Of a DNA stretch of 64,000 nucleotides, positions 40,431 through 48,288 are shown piece by piece. Under the pieces are notes generated by a model, which saw only the letters and a program-made list of their open reading frames with translations, ran no database searches and was not told where the DNA came from. The stretch covers positions 85,426-149,425 of the forward strand of contig NZ_JADKPN010000013.1 in NCBI RefSeq assembly GCF_015352455.1, in the 5' to 3' direction. The DNA comes from Nocardioides islandensis (GTDB lineage: Bacteria; Actinomycetota; Actinomycetes; Propionibacteriales; Nocardioidaceae). The stretch's first letter is position 1; each line of letters starts with the position of its first letter. The translations under genes and the position numbers were made by a program.

Positions 40431-42007
40431 TGCTCCTCCAGGATCTCGCTCGCGGGGTTGTAGTAGAGGCTCGACTTCTTGGCCACGCCGTCGAGGCCCC
40501 TGCCACCGGTGGGCGGGCGCTTCATCAGGCCGAACGTGCCGTCGGCGATCGCGGCCAGCAGCGGGGCGTCTCCCTCGCTGTCGGTGTCGTCCTTGATCTC
40601 CTGCAGCAGGTCGATGGCCTCGCCGAGCACCTCGCGGGCACGGTTCGCGATGAACCCGTCGGGTGCCGGGCGGAAGTCCTCGGTGAGGTTGCCGGCGGCG
40701 TTCATGACGTACCGGACGTTCTGCAGGGCCAGGTCGCGGTCGGAGAGCCACGGCGTCACGACGGCCTCGGTCATCATCCCGACGAGCAGGATGCCCTGGC
40801 CGGTGAGGGCTCCCACGAGGTTGAAGAAGCCGTCGAGGAGGTACCCGCGGAACACGTCGCCGGTCATGTGGCGGGTGGGCGGCATCCACTTCAGCGGGGC
40901 GTCCGGGAACAGCTCGCGCGCGAGCATCGCGTGGGCGAGCTCGAGACGGAACGAGTCCGGGATGTCGGGGTCGATCTCGAAGGCGTGGCCCAGGCCGAGC
41001 TGCCAGTCCTCGAGGCCGGCCTCCTTGGCGAAGTACTCGTTGAGGAGCTGGCTGACCGTCACGGTGTGCGCCGCCTCGACGGCGTCGGCGGTCGTGAGGT
41101 AGTTGTCCTCACCGGTGTTGATGATGATCCCGGCGCGGGCGTGCACCTGGCGGCTGAAGCGCTGGTCCACGAAGGTGCGGATCGGGTTGATGTCGCGGAA
41201 GAGGATCCCGTACATCGAGTCGTTCAGCATCATGTCGAGCCGCTGGAGCCCGGCCAGGGTGGCGATCTCCGGCATGCACAGGCCGGAGGCGTAGTTGGTG
41301 AGCCGGACGTACCGGCCGAGCTCCCTGCTCGTCTCGTCCAGCGCCGCCCGCATGAGGCGGAAGTTCTCCTGGGTCGCGTAGGTGCCGGCGAAGCCCTCAC
41401 GGGTGGCGCCCTCGGGCACGAAGTCCAGCAGCGACTGCCCGGTCGAGCGGATCACCGCGATGATGTCGGCACCCTCACGCGCCGCCGCCTGGGCCTGGGG
41501 GATGTCCTCGTAGATGTCGCCGGTCGCCACGATCAGGTAGATCCACGGCTTGCGCGGGGCGTCGCCGATCTTCTTGATCATCCGCTCGCGCTCACGGCGG
41601 TTGGCGTCGATCGCCTTGATCCCCGCGCCCACCGCCTTCCTGGCGTCGCGGGCGGCCGCGGTGGCGTCCTTGCCGTCGGGCAGCTCGAACGTGACGGAGC
41701 CGGCACTGGCCTTCTGGGCCAGTGTCAGCAGGTCCTCGGCGTGTCCGCGGCGGAGCGCATGCCAGACCGGCAGGGCGACGCCGTGCTCCAGGCCGACGTC
41801 GGCACGGACCACGTCGAGCAGCCGGTTCACCCAAGGCGTGCCCTCGGCGTCGGCACCCGCGAGTCCGGCCATCCGGAGCGTGGCCCGCTCGACGGACACC
41901 GTCGTGTGCTGCTGGGCGAGCTTGACGATCGGGCGACCGACCTGGCGCGCCAGGGTGCGCGCGCGGCGTACGTCCGTCTTGGGCAGTCCCAGGTGGTTGC
42001 CGGCCAT
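40427..42007 (-). CDS. kamD: Lysine 5,6-aminomutase alpha subunit
   Basis: The 526-residue alpha subunit forms the barrel that binds PLP and the adenosyl part of B12. The sequence contains IYLIVATGDIYEDIPQAQAAAREGADIIAVIRSTG-type segments, with GTYATQENFRLMRAALDE and YASGLCMPEIATLAGLQRLDMM. Length fits the family. The ATG at 42007 is chosen; the open frame continues upstream, but only as a shadow of kdd. The gap to kdd is 2 nt. Confidence 0.93.
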   Translation of the reverse strand: MAGNHLGLPKTDVRRARTLARQVGRPIVKLAQQHTTVSVERATLRMAGLAGADAEGTPWVNRLLDVVRADVGLEHGVALPVWHALRRGHAEDLLTLAQKASAGSVTFELPDGKDATAAARDARKAVGAGIKAIDANRRERERMIKKIGDAPRKPWIYLIVATGDIYEDIPQAQAAAREGADIIAVIRSTGQSLLDFVPEGATREGFAGTYATQENFRLMRAALDETSRELGRYVRLTNYASGLCMPEIATLAGLQRLDMMLNDSMYGILFRDINPIRTFVDQRFSRQVHARAGIIINTGEDNYLTTADAVEAAHTVTVSQLLNEYFAKEAGLEDWQLGLGHAFEIDPDIPDSFRLELAHAMLARELFPDAPLKWMPPTRHMTGDVFRGYLLDGFFNLVGALTGQGILLVGMMTEAVVTPWLSDRDLALQNVRYVMNAAGNLTEDFRPAPDGFIANRAREVLGEAIDLLQEIKDDTDSEGDAPLLAAIADGTFGLMKRPPTGGRGLDGVAKKSSLYYNPASEILEEQ

Positions 42008-42009
42008 GC

Positions 42010-43047
42010 TCACAGTCTCCGCTCGAACAGGCTGCGCACGCCCGCGTCGGCGCGGAGGAGCTCGAGGGCGTACGCCGCGTGGCCGGGCGTGTAGCCGTTG
42101 CCGACCAGCATCGTCACGTCGGCGGCCAGGCCTTCGGCGCCGAGCGCGGCGGCCGGGAACGAGGTCGCCATCGAGAAGAAGATGACGGTGCCGCCCTCGG
42201 CGGTGGCCAGGATCGCGCCGCCCTCGCACCCGGGGACGTCGACGCAGACGACGGTCACGTCGGCCGGTCCCCCGGCACTCGCGACGGCGTCGCGCAGCGC
42301 GATCGGGTCGCGCGCGTCGGCGATCACGACCTCGTCGGCCACGCCCGCGTCGGCGAGCAGCTTGCGCTCCTCCTCGAACGGCACGACGCCGATGGTGCGC
42401 CTGGCGCCGGCGTGCTTGGCCGCCGCCAGGCTGAGCGAGCCGGACTTGCCGGCGCCGCCGATGACGGCGACGACGGGAGCGTCGTAGGTCCTGACGATGC
42501 GCTCGGTCAGCGCGGGGGCGCCACAGACATCCATCACGGCCAGGCTGAGTGCCGGGTCGAGGTCGTCGGGGATGACGGCCGCGATGGAGCGGCCGAAGAG
42601 GATGGCGTACCCGTCCGCGGGGACCTGCTCGCTCGTGCCGTCCCAGCGCTCGAGGCCGTCCTCGATCACGAGCGGGGTCAGCGTCAGGGAGACGAGGGTG
42701 GCGACGTGGTCGCCGGGCCGGAGGCCGAGGGGCGACTCGGGGCCGACCTCCTCGACGGTGCCGACGAGCATGCCGCCGGAGCCGGTCTCGGGGTTCTGCA
42801 TCTTGCCGCGGGTGGCGACGATGTCCAGCACCTCGTGACGTACGGCGTCCCCGTCGGGCCCGTCCTTCGTCCGGTGCTTCTGCTCCAGCTGGCGGAAGCT
42901 CGCGGCGTCGAGGTTCAGCCGCTCGACGCGGATGCGGACCTCGTCGGACCACAGCTCCTTGCGGGTGTCGAGCCGCTGGGCGGCCTGGGGAAGGACGACC
43001 TGTTCGTCCAGGACCCGGTGCAACCCGGTCGGATCGCTGGTGCGCAC
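42010..43047 (-). CDS. kdd: L-erythro-3,5-diaminohexanoate dehydrogenase
   Basis: The 345-residue NAD(P)-dependent enzyme oxidises and deaminates 3,5-diaminohexanoate to 5-amino-3-oxohexanoate. It has a dinucleotide-binding motif VVAVIGGAGKSGSLSLAAAK and the family's EVGPESPLGLRPGDHVATLVSL and GGMLVGTVEEVGPE. GTG at 43047 starts MRTSDPTGLHRVLDEQ. It is the first gene of the four-gene operon and divergent from kamA, with 89 nt between starts. Confidence 0.92.
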   Translation of the reverse strand: MRTSDPTGLHRVLDEQVVLPQAAQRLDTRKELWSDEVRIRVERLNLDAASFRQLEQKHRTKDGPDGDAVRHEVLDIVATRGKMQNPETGSGGMLVGTVEEVGPESPLGLRPGDHVATLVSLTLTPLVIEDGLERWDGTSEQVPADGYAILFGRSIAAVIPDDLDPALSLAVMDVCGAPALTERIVRTYDAPVVAVIGGAGKSGSLSLAAAKHAGARRTIGVVPFEEERKLLADAGVADEVVIADARDPIALRDAVASAGGPADVTVVCVDVPGCEGGAILATAEGGTVIFFSMATSFPAAALGAEGLAADVTMLVGNGYTPGHAAYALELLRADAGVRSLFERRL

Positions 43048-43100
43048 GCGGAAGACTCCTCCGTTTAGCCGTTTCGACAGGACAAGTTCCGGTCAGCCTT

Positions 43101-43130
43101 TGGACAGACCGGAGATCGTCCACCTACAGT
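43101..43130 (+). promoter_or_regulatory. Promoter of kamA, leaderless
   Basis: TGGACA (43101-43106), an 18-nt spacer and TACAGT (43125-43130) give a good promoter. Transcription would start about 7 nt later, at or next to the GTG start at 43137, so the mRNA would be leaderless. The kdd promoter must lie in the same 89 nt on the other strand. Confidence 0.6.
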
Positions 43131-43136
43131 GGCACA

Positions 43137-44603
43137 GTGAGCATCGAGACGTCCATTGAGCGCGCGGCGGCCCAGTTCTCGGGTCAGCCGTACCCCTACA
43201 AGCGGGTGGATCTGGTCGAGCCGGACTGGACCCGGTTCCCCGGCTGGAAGGACGTCACGACCGAGGAGTGGGAGTCCGTGCAGTGGCAGCGGGCCCACTG
43301 CGTCAAGAACATCAAGCAGCTGCGCGAGCTGGTCGGCGACCTGCTCGACGACCGCTTCTACGAGGACCTCGAGCGCGACCAGAACGAGCGCGCGACGATG
43401 TCGATGCTGGTCCCACCGCAGATGATGAACACCATGGCTCCGTTCGTGGAGCCGGCCGGGCCGGGCTCGCTGACCGAGGCGTTCTACGCCGACCCCGTGC
43501 GCCGCTACATGATCCCGGTGCTGAGCGACCGTCGTACCGACTGGCCCTCGCACCCGCACGCCACCCGCGACTCGCTGCACGAGCACGACATGTGGGTGGC
43601 CGAGGGCCTGACGCACCGGTACCCGACGAAGGTGCTGGCCGAGCTGCTGCCGACCTGCCCGCAGTACTGCGGCCACTGTACCCGCATGGACCTGGTCGGC
43701 AACTCGACCCCGGTGATCGAGAAGCTGAAGTTCATCGGCAAGCCCAACGACCGGCTCGAGTCGATGATGGACTACCTGCGCCGCACGCCGCAGGTACGTG
43801 ACGTGGTCGTGTCCGGCGGCGACGTGGCCAACATGCCGTGGCCGCGCCTCGAGGCCTGGCTGACCTCGCTGCTGGAGATCGAGAACATCCGCGACGTACG
43901 TCTGGCCACCAAGGCGCTGATGGGTCTCCCCCAGCACTGGCTGTCGGACGACGTCGTCGCCGGGATGGAGCGGGTGGCGACGATCGCGCGCTCCCGCGGC
44001 GTCTCGATCGCGATCCACACCCACGTGAACCACGCACAGTCGGTGACGCCGCTGGTGGCCAAGGCGGCCCGCACGATGCTGGACACCGGCATCCGCGACG
44101 TACGCAACCAGGGCGTCATCCTCAACGGCGTCAACGCCGACCCGCACGCCCTGCTCGACCTCTGCTTCGCCCTGCTCGATGGCGCGCAGATCATGCCGTA
44201 CTACTTCTACATGTGCGACATGATCCCGTTCTCGGAGCACTGGCGGATCTCGGTCGCCGACGCGCAGAAGCTCCAGCACGCGATCATGGGCTACCTGCCC
44301 GGCTTCGCGACGCCGCGCATCGTCTGCGACGTCCCGTTCGTCGGCAAGCGCTGGGTCCACCAGCTCGCCGACTACGACACCGAGCGCGGCATCTCCTACT
44401 GGACCAAGAACTACCGCACCTCCATCGAGGCCACCGCCGACGACGCTCTGACGCGGACCTACGAGTACTACGACCCGATCCACACCCTCCCCCTCGCCGG
44501 CCAGGAGTGGTGGCAGCAGCACGGCAAGCTCGACGAGTCCTCCCTCAAGGCCGCCGAGGTGGCCGAGGCGAGTCGTCGGCTCGCAGCTCTTCAGGCCCAC
44601 TGA
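43137..44603 (+). CDS. kamA: L-lysine 2,3-aminomutase, radical SAM
   Basis: The 488-residue radical-SAM enzyme converts L-lysine to L-beta-lysine using an Fe4S4 cluster, SAM and PLP. The cluster motif C-x3-C-x2-C is CPQYCGHC (Cys174, Cys178, Cys181), followed by TRMDLVG. Downstream are DVVVSGGDVANMPWPRLE and RGVSIAIHTHVNHAQSVTP. The C-terminus ends in a long helical tail. A glutamate 2,3-aminomutase cannot be fully excluded by sequence, but the kam operon next to it favours lysine. The GTG start appears leaderless. Confidence 0.9.
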   Translation: MSIETSIERAAAQFSGQPYPYKRVDLVEPDWTRFPGWKDVTTEEWESVQWQRAHCVKNIKQLRELVGDLLDDRFYEDLERDQNERATMSMLVPPQMMNTMAPFVEPAGPGSLTEAFYADPVRRYMIPVLSDRRTDWPSHPHATRDSLHEHDMWVAEGLTHRYPTKVLAELLPTCPQYCGHCTRMDLVGNSTPVIEKLKFIGKPNDRLESMMDYLRRTPQVRDVVVSGGDVANMPWPRLEAWLTSLLEIENIRDVRLATKALMGLPQHWLSDDVVAGMERVATIARSRGVSIAIHTHVNHAQSVTPLVAKAARTMLDTGIRDVRNQGVILNGVNADPHALLDLCFALLDGAQIMPYYFYMCDMIPFSEHWRISVADAQKLQHAIMGYLPGFATPRIVCDVPFVGKRWVHQLADYDTERGISYWTKNYRTSIEATADDALTRTYEYYDPIHTLPLAGQEWWQQHGKLDESSLKAAEVAEASRRLAALQAH

Positions 44604-44620
44604 GGCGCGGCCGCCCGGCA

Positions 44621-44694
44621 GCGATACCCGCTCGAGCGGGTATCCCTGACGTTCGGCGTCGTTGCAACAACGCCACACCGACGGGAACGACGCC
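44621..44694 (+). repeat. 74-bp double-palindrome element, copy A
   Basis: The element has two palindromes: ATACCCGCTCGAGCGGGTAT (44624-44643) and GGCGTCGTTGCAACAACGCC (44655-44674, one mismatch to perfect). A third half-site, GGAACGACGCC, lies at 44684-44694. It starts 17 nt after the kamA stop, in kamA's orientation. Copies B and C are the same length and near-identical in sequence. Confidence 0.85.
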
Positions 44695-44775
44695 ACAGGT
44701 ACGCCGATCTCCGCGTCATCCACAGGCGCGAGGACTCCGTGTTTCCGCGGTCTGATCGCGGGCATCTGCTCCGCC

Positions 44776-45723
44776 ATGATGGAACAGGTCCCGCTCGACG
44801 GCGTCGTCTGGCTGCGCCGCGACGCTCTGGCGGAGGGGTACAGCGATCGCAAGATCGCCAAGCTGGTCCGCGCCGGAGAGTGGTACCGGGTTCGACGTGG
44901 CGCCTACACATCAGGCGACCTGTGGCGACGCCTCTCCCCTGAGGACCGACACCGGGTCCTGTGTCGTGCTGTGCTCCTCACCGCGCACCCGACCGCGGCT
45001 TTGACACACGTCTCCGGCGCGATCGAGTGGGGTGCGGAGACGTGGGGGTTCGACCTCGATGAGGTTCACCTGACTCGGACGGACGGGAAGTCTGGCAGGC
45101 GCGAAGACGGGGTCGCTCACCACCGAGGCAAGCTCACGGAAGGCGAAGTCGTCGTTCGGAACGGCGTTCGCGTCGCGGCCGCAGCACGCACCGTGGCAGA
45201 GACCTGCACCATTGCGGGGGTCGAACCGGCGCTCGCAGTCGCCAACAGCCTGCTGCACCGCCAGGAGGTGTCTCGCGCCGACCTGGAAGTCCAGACCGAC
45301 CTCACGCGACACTGGCCCAGGTCACTGACGACCGAGCTGGTCAGACGCCTGGCCGACCAACGCATCGAGTCGGTGGCCGAGTCTCGTGCCCTCCACTTGT
45401 TCTGGCGTGAGCACCTCCCACGTCCTGAGCCGCAGGTGGCGGTTCATGACGAGTCCGGCCGCCTCGTCGGTCGCGTCGACTTCCTGTGGGCGACGCACGG
45501 GGTGTTCGCCGAGATCGACGGCAAGCTGAAGTACCTCACCATGCGACGCCAGGGTGAGACGCTCGATGAGTTCCTGCTGCGGGAGAAGCGGCGCGAAGAG
45601 CAGATCTGCGCCCTGACCGGCTGGGTGTGCATCCGGATCACGTGGGACGACCTCGCCCGGCCCCACATCCTGGCCCGGCGGATCAGTCGACTCTTGGCCG
45701 CCCGAGCCACCAGGCCGGCTTGA
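44776..45723 (+). CDS. AbiEi-like antitoxin-domain protein with DUF559/PDDEXK-like C-terminus
   Basis: The 315-residue protein starts with an AbiEi-type winged helix (VWLRRDALAEGYSDRKIAKL, WYRVRRGAYTS) and a middle domain like those of type IV antitoxins. The C-terminal part (GRVDFLWATHGVFAEIDGKLKY, REKRREEQICALTGWVCIRITW) looks like a Vsr/DUF559 nuclease-like fold, with Asp and Glu-x-x-x-Lys residues. No AbiEii toxin gene is beside it. Third-position G/C looks lower than in neighbours, which hints at transfer. It is bracketed by inverted copies of a 74-bp repeat. ATG at 44776 is followed by a second ATG, in frame, at 44779. Confidence 0.72.
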   Translation: MMEQVPLDGVVWLRRDALAEGYSDRKIAKLVRAGEWYRVRRGAYTSGDLWRRLSPEDRHRVLCRAVLLTAHPTAALTHVSGAIEWGAETWGFDLDEVHLTRTDGKSGRREDGVAHHRGKLTEGEVVVRNGVRVAAAARTVAETCTIAGVEPALAVANSLLHRQEVSRADLEVQTDLTRHWPRSLTTELVRRLADQRIESVAESRALHLFWREHLPRPEPQVAVHDESGRLVGRVDFLWATHGVFAEIDGKLKYLTMRRQGETLDEFLLREKRREEQICALTGWVCIRITWDDLARPHILARRISRLLAARATRPA

Positions 45724-45734
45724 TCGCCGACCTT

Positions 45735-45808
45735 GGCGTCGTTCCTTTCGCTTTGGCGTCGTTGCAACGACGCCACACGTCAGGGATACCCGCTCGAGCG
45801 GGTATCCC
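45735..45808 (-). repeat. 74-bp double-palindrome element, copy B (inverted)
   Basis: This is the reverse complement of copies A and C, with the palindromes ATACCCGCTCGAGCGGGTAT and GGCGTCGTTGCAACGACGCC both perfect. In this strand it begins 14 nt after the Lrp gene stop (45823) in that gene's orientation, and ends 11 nt after the AbiEi-like gene's stop. Together with copy A it brackets that gene as an inverted pair. Confidence 0.85.
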
Positions 45809-45822
45809 TGCACGACGCACGC

Positions 45823-46260
45823 CTACGACACCGGGCGGTTCTCGTACGGGGTGCTGAGGACGACGGTGGTGCGGGAGCGGACGTTGGCGGCGGCGCGGAT
45901 GCGGGCGAGGAGGTCTTCGAGGGCACCGGGGGTGGCCACCCGTACCTTGAGGATGTAGGACTCGTCGCCGGCCACCGACCAGCAGGACTCGATCTCGTGC
46001 ACCCCGCGCAGCCGGTCGGGGTAGTCGTCCGGCTCCGATGGGTCGATGGGCGTGATGGAGACGAACGCCGTGAGCGGGAGGCCCATCTGCTCGTGGTCGA
46101 CCGTCGCGACGTACCCGCGGATCATGCCGCGCTGCTCGAGCCGCTTCACCCGCTGGTGCACGGCGGACGTGGAGAGGCCGGTCGCCTTGCCGAGATCGGT
46201 GAAGGACATGCGCCCGTCGGCCGCCAGCAGCGAGAGGATCTTTCGATCGGTCTTCTCCAC
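45823..46260 (-). CDS. Lrp/AsnC-family transcriptional regulator
   Basis: The 145-residue regulator has an N-terminal helix-turn-helix (KILSLLAADGRMSFTDLGKA, STSAVHQRVKRLEQRGMIRGY) and a C-terminal RAM ligand-binding domain (VHEIESCWSVAGDESYILKVRV). Such proteins sense amino acids. Its place near kamA makes lysine a fair guess, but the gene in between and the lack of binding-site evidence keep this tentative. The start is GTG at 46260. Confidence 0.9.
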   Translation of the reverse strand: MEKTDRKILSLLAADGRMSFTDLGKATGLSTSAVHQRVKRLEQRGMIRGYVATVDHEQMGLPLTAFVSITPIDPSEPDDYPDRLRGVHEIESCWSVAGDESYILKVRVATPGALEDLLARIRAAANVRSRTTVVLSTPYENRPVS

Positions 46261-46298
46261 GGCGAAAGACTAGTGCCCAGCCGTGACAGGATGCGCGG

Positions 46299-47228
46299 GT
46301 GAAAAATGACCAGCGGTTGATGGTCCTGGACACCGCCAGCCTGTACTTCCGGGCGTTCTTCGGCGTCCCGGAGATCAGCGCCGCCGATGGCACGCCCGTC
46401 AACGCGGTCCGCGGCCTGCTCGACTTCATCAGCCGCCTGGTCGGCCAGTACCGGCCCACCCACCTCGTCTGCGCCTGGGACAACGACTGGCGCCCGCAGT
46501 GGCGCGTCGACCTCGTCCCGTCGTACAAGGGCCATCGGGTCGAGTACGTCGTCAAGGACGAGGCGCACCCGTACGTCGAGGAGGTACCCGACCCGCTCGA
46601 GGTCCAGGTCCCCATCATCGAGGGAGTGCTCGCGGCGTTCGGCATCTGCAAGCTCGGCAAGGACGGCTACGAGGCCGACGACGTCATCGGCTCCCTCGCC
46701 GCGCAGGCCGACATGCCGGTCGACGTGGTCACCGGCGACCGCGACCTCTTCCAGGTCGTCGACGACAAGCGGGGCGTGCGCGTCCTCTACGTCGCCCGCG
46801 GCGTGGGCAACCACGAGCGCGTCACCGACCACGTCGTCGTCGAGAAGTACGCCGTCCTGCCCAGCCAGTACGCCGACTTCGCCACCATGCGCGGGGACGC
46901 CAGCGACGGCCTCCCCGGCGTGCCGGGCGTCGGGGAGAAGACCGCGTCGGCGCTGCTGCTGAAGTACGGCGACCTGCGCGGCATCATCGCCGCCGCCGAG
47001 GACCCCGACTCCGACATGGCGCCCAGCCCCCGCAAGAAGATCGTCGCCGCCGAGGACTACCTCAAGGTCGCGCCCCAGGTCGTCGAGGTGGCCACCGACA
47101 TCAAGCTCGGCCGGTACGACGCGGTGCTGCCCAGCGCCCCGGCCCACCCGCAGGTCCTGGCGCAGCTGGCGGAGAGGCTGAACCTCGAGGGCCCGGTCAA
47201 CCGCCTGGTGGGCGTGTTGGCGGGCTGA
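46299..47228 (+). CDS. 5'-3' exonuclease (polymerase I N-terminal domain type)
   Basis: The 309-residue stand-alone flap nuclease is related to the 5' nuclease domain of DNA polymerase I. It shows VLDTASLYFRAFFGVP, CAWDNDWRPQWRVDLVPSYKGHR, GYEADDVIGSLAA, VVTGDRDLFQVV and GDASDGLPGVPGVGEKTASALLLKYG, all with metal-binding acidic residues and the helix-hairpin-helix. Such free-standing copies are common beside polA in actinobacteria. GTG at 46299 is the start. It is divergent from the Lrp gene, 38 nt apart. Confidence 0.92.
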   Translation: MKNDQRLMVLDTASLYFRAFFGVPEISAADGTPVNAVRGLLDFISRLVGQYRPTHLVCAWDNDWRPQWRVDLVPSYKGHRVEYVVKDEAHPYVEEVPDPLEVQVPIIEGVLAAFGICKLGKDGYEADDVIGSLAAQADMPVDVVTGDRDLFQVVDDKRGVRVLYVARGVGNHERVTDHVVVEKYAVLPSQYADFATMRGDASDGLPGVPGVGEKTASALLLKYGDLRGIIAAAEDPDSDMAPSPRKKIVAAEDYLKVAPQVVEVATDIKLGRYDAVLPSAPAHPQVLAQLAERLNLEGPVNRLVGVLAG

Positions 47229-47288
47229 GGGAGCTCGACGGCGAACCTCCGTCCTCGGTCGGGCGTCCTACCGAGTAGGAGGCCTGCC

Positions 47289-48287
47289 ATGTCCCGACGC
47301 CACGTTCTCGCCCTGCTCCTGCCCGCCGTTCTCCTCGGATCGGCGCTCAGCGCCCCACCGGCGACCGCCACGGTCAACCCCGGCAGCATCGCCGGCCGGG
47401 TGACCACCCTGGTGGATGCCCCGCTGCGCGGAATCCGGGTGGAGGTGGTCTTCAACCGCGGCTTCGGGGACGAGGTGGTGGGCCAGGACCTCACCGACTC
47501 GCGGGGCCGGTACCGCGTCGACGACCTCCAGGAGAACGACTTCTACAAGGTGCGCTTCGTCGACCCGGACGGCGCCTACGCCTCGGAGTACTACGACGAC
47601 GCCCTCGGCACCACCGACGGGGACTGGGTGCCCGTGACGCGGTACGAGGTCACCCGTGGCGCGAACGCGGTGCTGGAGCCGGCCTCCTCGATCTCGGGTC
47701 GGCTCACCGATGCGGCCGGCAAGCCCCTGCCGGGGGTCCAGGTGCTGCTCTACGTGTCCCCGGGGCTGAACGGGTACATCCTGGCCCGCGAGGGCGGCAG
47801 CACCGACGCCGACGGCCGCTACACGATCGACCGCCTGCCCGCGGCGACGTACCACCTGGAGTTCAGCAGCCACTCGACCGTCGCGCTCGAGTGCTGGCTC
47901 GACCAGCCCAGCCTGTTCACCTCCACTCCCCTGCCCATCGGTGTCGGCCAGCAGGTGACGGGGCTCGACGTCGTCGTCGGCGCCCCCGACCCCCCTGTCG
48001 TCCTCCCGCCGGCTCCCGTGGTCAACCGGGTCGCGCCGAGCGTCGAGGGCACCCCCCGCGTGGGACGGCGGCTGACCGCGCACGCCGGCCGGTGGACGCC
48101 GGTCTCGGTGGCGCTCACGTTCCAGTGGTACGCCGATGGCCGGCCCATCGCCGGGGCGACGCACCGGCGGCTCCGGCTGACCGAGCACCAGCGAGGCAAG
48201 CACCTCCTCGTCCTGGTCACCGCCCGGGCACCCGGGTACAGCGACACCGAGGCGGTGTCGGCACGGACGGACCGCGTGCGTCGCTAG
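47289..48287 (+). CDS. Secreted protein with carboxypeptidase-regulatory-like and Ig-like domains
   Basis: The 332-residue exported protein has a signal peptide (HVLALLLPAVLLGSALSA). Two beta-sandwich modules of the CarboxypepD_reg/SdrD_B type follow: GSIAGRVTTLVDAPLRGIRVEV with DSRGRYRVDDL, and SISGRLTDAAGKPLPGVQVLL with DADGRYTIDRL. The last 90 residues form an actinobacterial Ig-like module (GTPRVGRRLTAHAGRW, LTFQWYADGRPIAGAT). The ribosome-binding site is AGGAGG at 47277-47282. A small inverted repeat (CTCGGT 47254-47259 with ACCGAG 47270-47275) lies just before it. Role: cell surface, otherwise unknown. Confidence 0.82.
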   Translation: MSRRHVLALLLPAVLLGSALSAPPATATVNPGSIAGRVTTLVDAPLRGIRVEVVFNRGFGDEVVGQDLTDSRGRYRVDDLQENDFYKVRFVDPDGAYASEYYDDALGTTDGDWVPVTRYEVTRGANAVLEPASSISGRLTDAAGKPLPGVQVLLYVSPGLNGYILAREGGSTDADGRYTIDRLPAATYHLEFSSHSTVALECWLDQPSLFTSTPLPIGVGQQVTGLDVVVGAPDPPVVLPPAPVVNRVAPSVEGTPRVGRRLTAHAGRWTPVSVALTFQWYADGRPIAGATHRRLRLTEHQRGKHLLVLVTARAPGYSDTEAVSARTDRVRR

Positions 48288-48288
48288 C

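Noticed and set aside
42008..43123. An N-terminal extension of kamD giving 898 residues
   Set aside because: The extra part is an out-of-frame reading of kdd. KamD homologues begin near 42007.
44604..44775. CRISPR-like repeats around the 74-bp element
   Set aside because: Only palindromes at single sites exist. There are no regularly spaced direct repeats with unique spacers and no cas genes.
44776..45723. A complete AbiE toxin-antitoxin pair
   Set aside because: Only the AbiEi-like part is present. The adjacent genes (kamA, Lrp) are not an AbiEii nucleotidyltransferase, so a full system is not supported.
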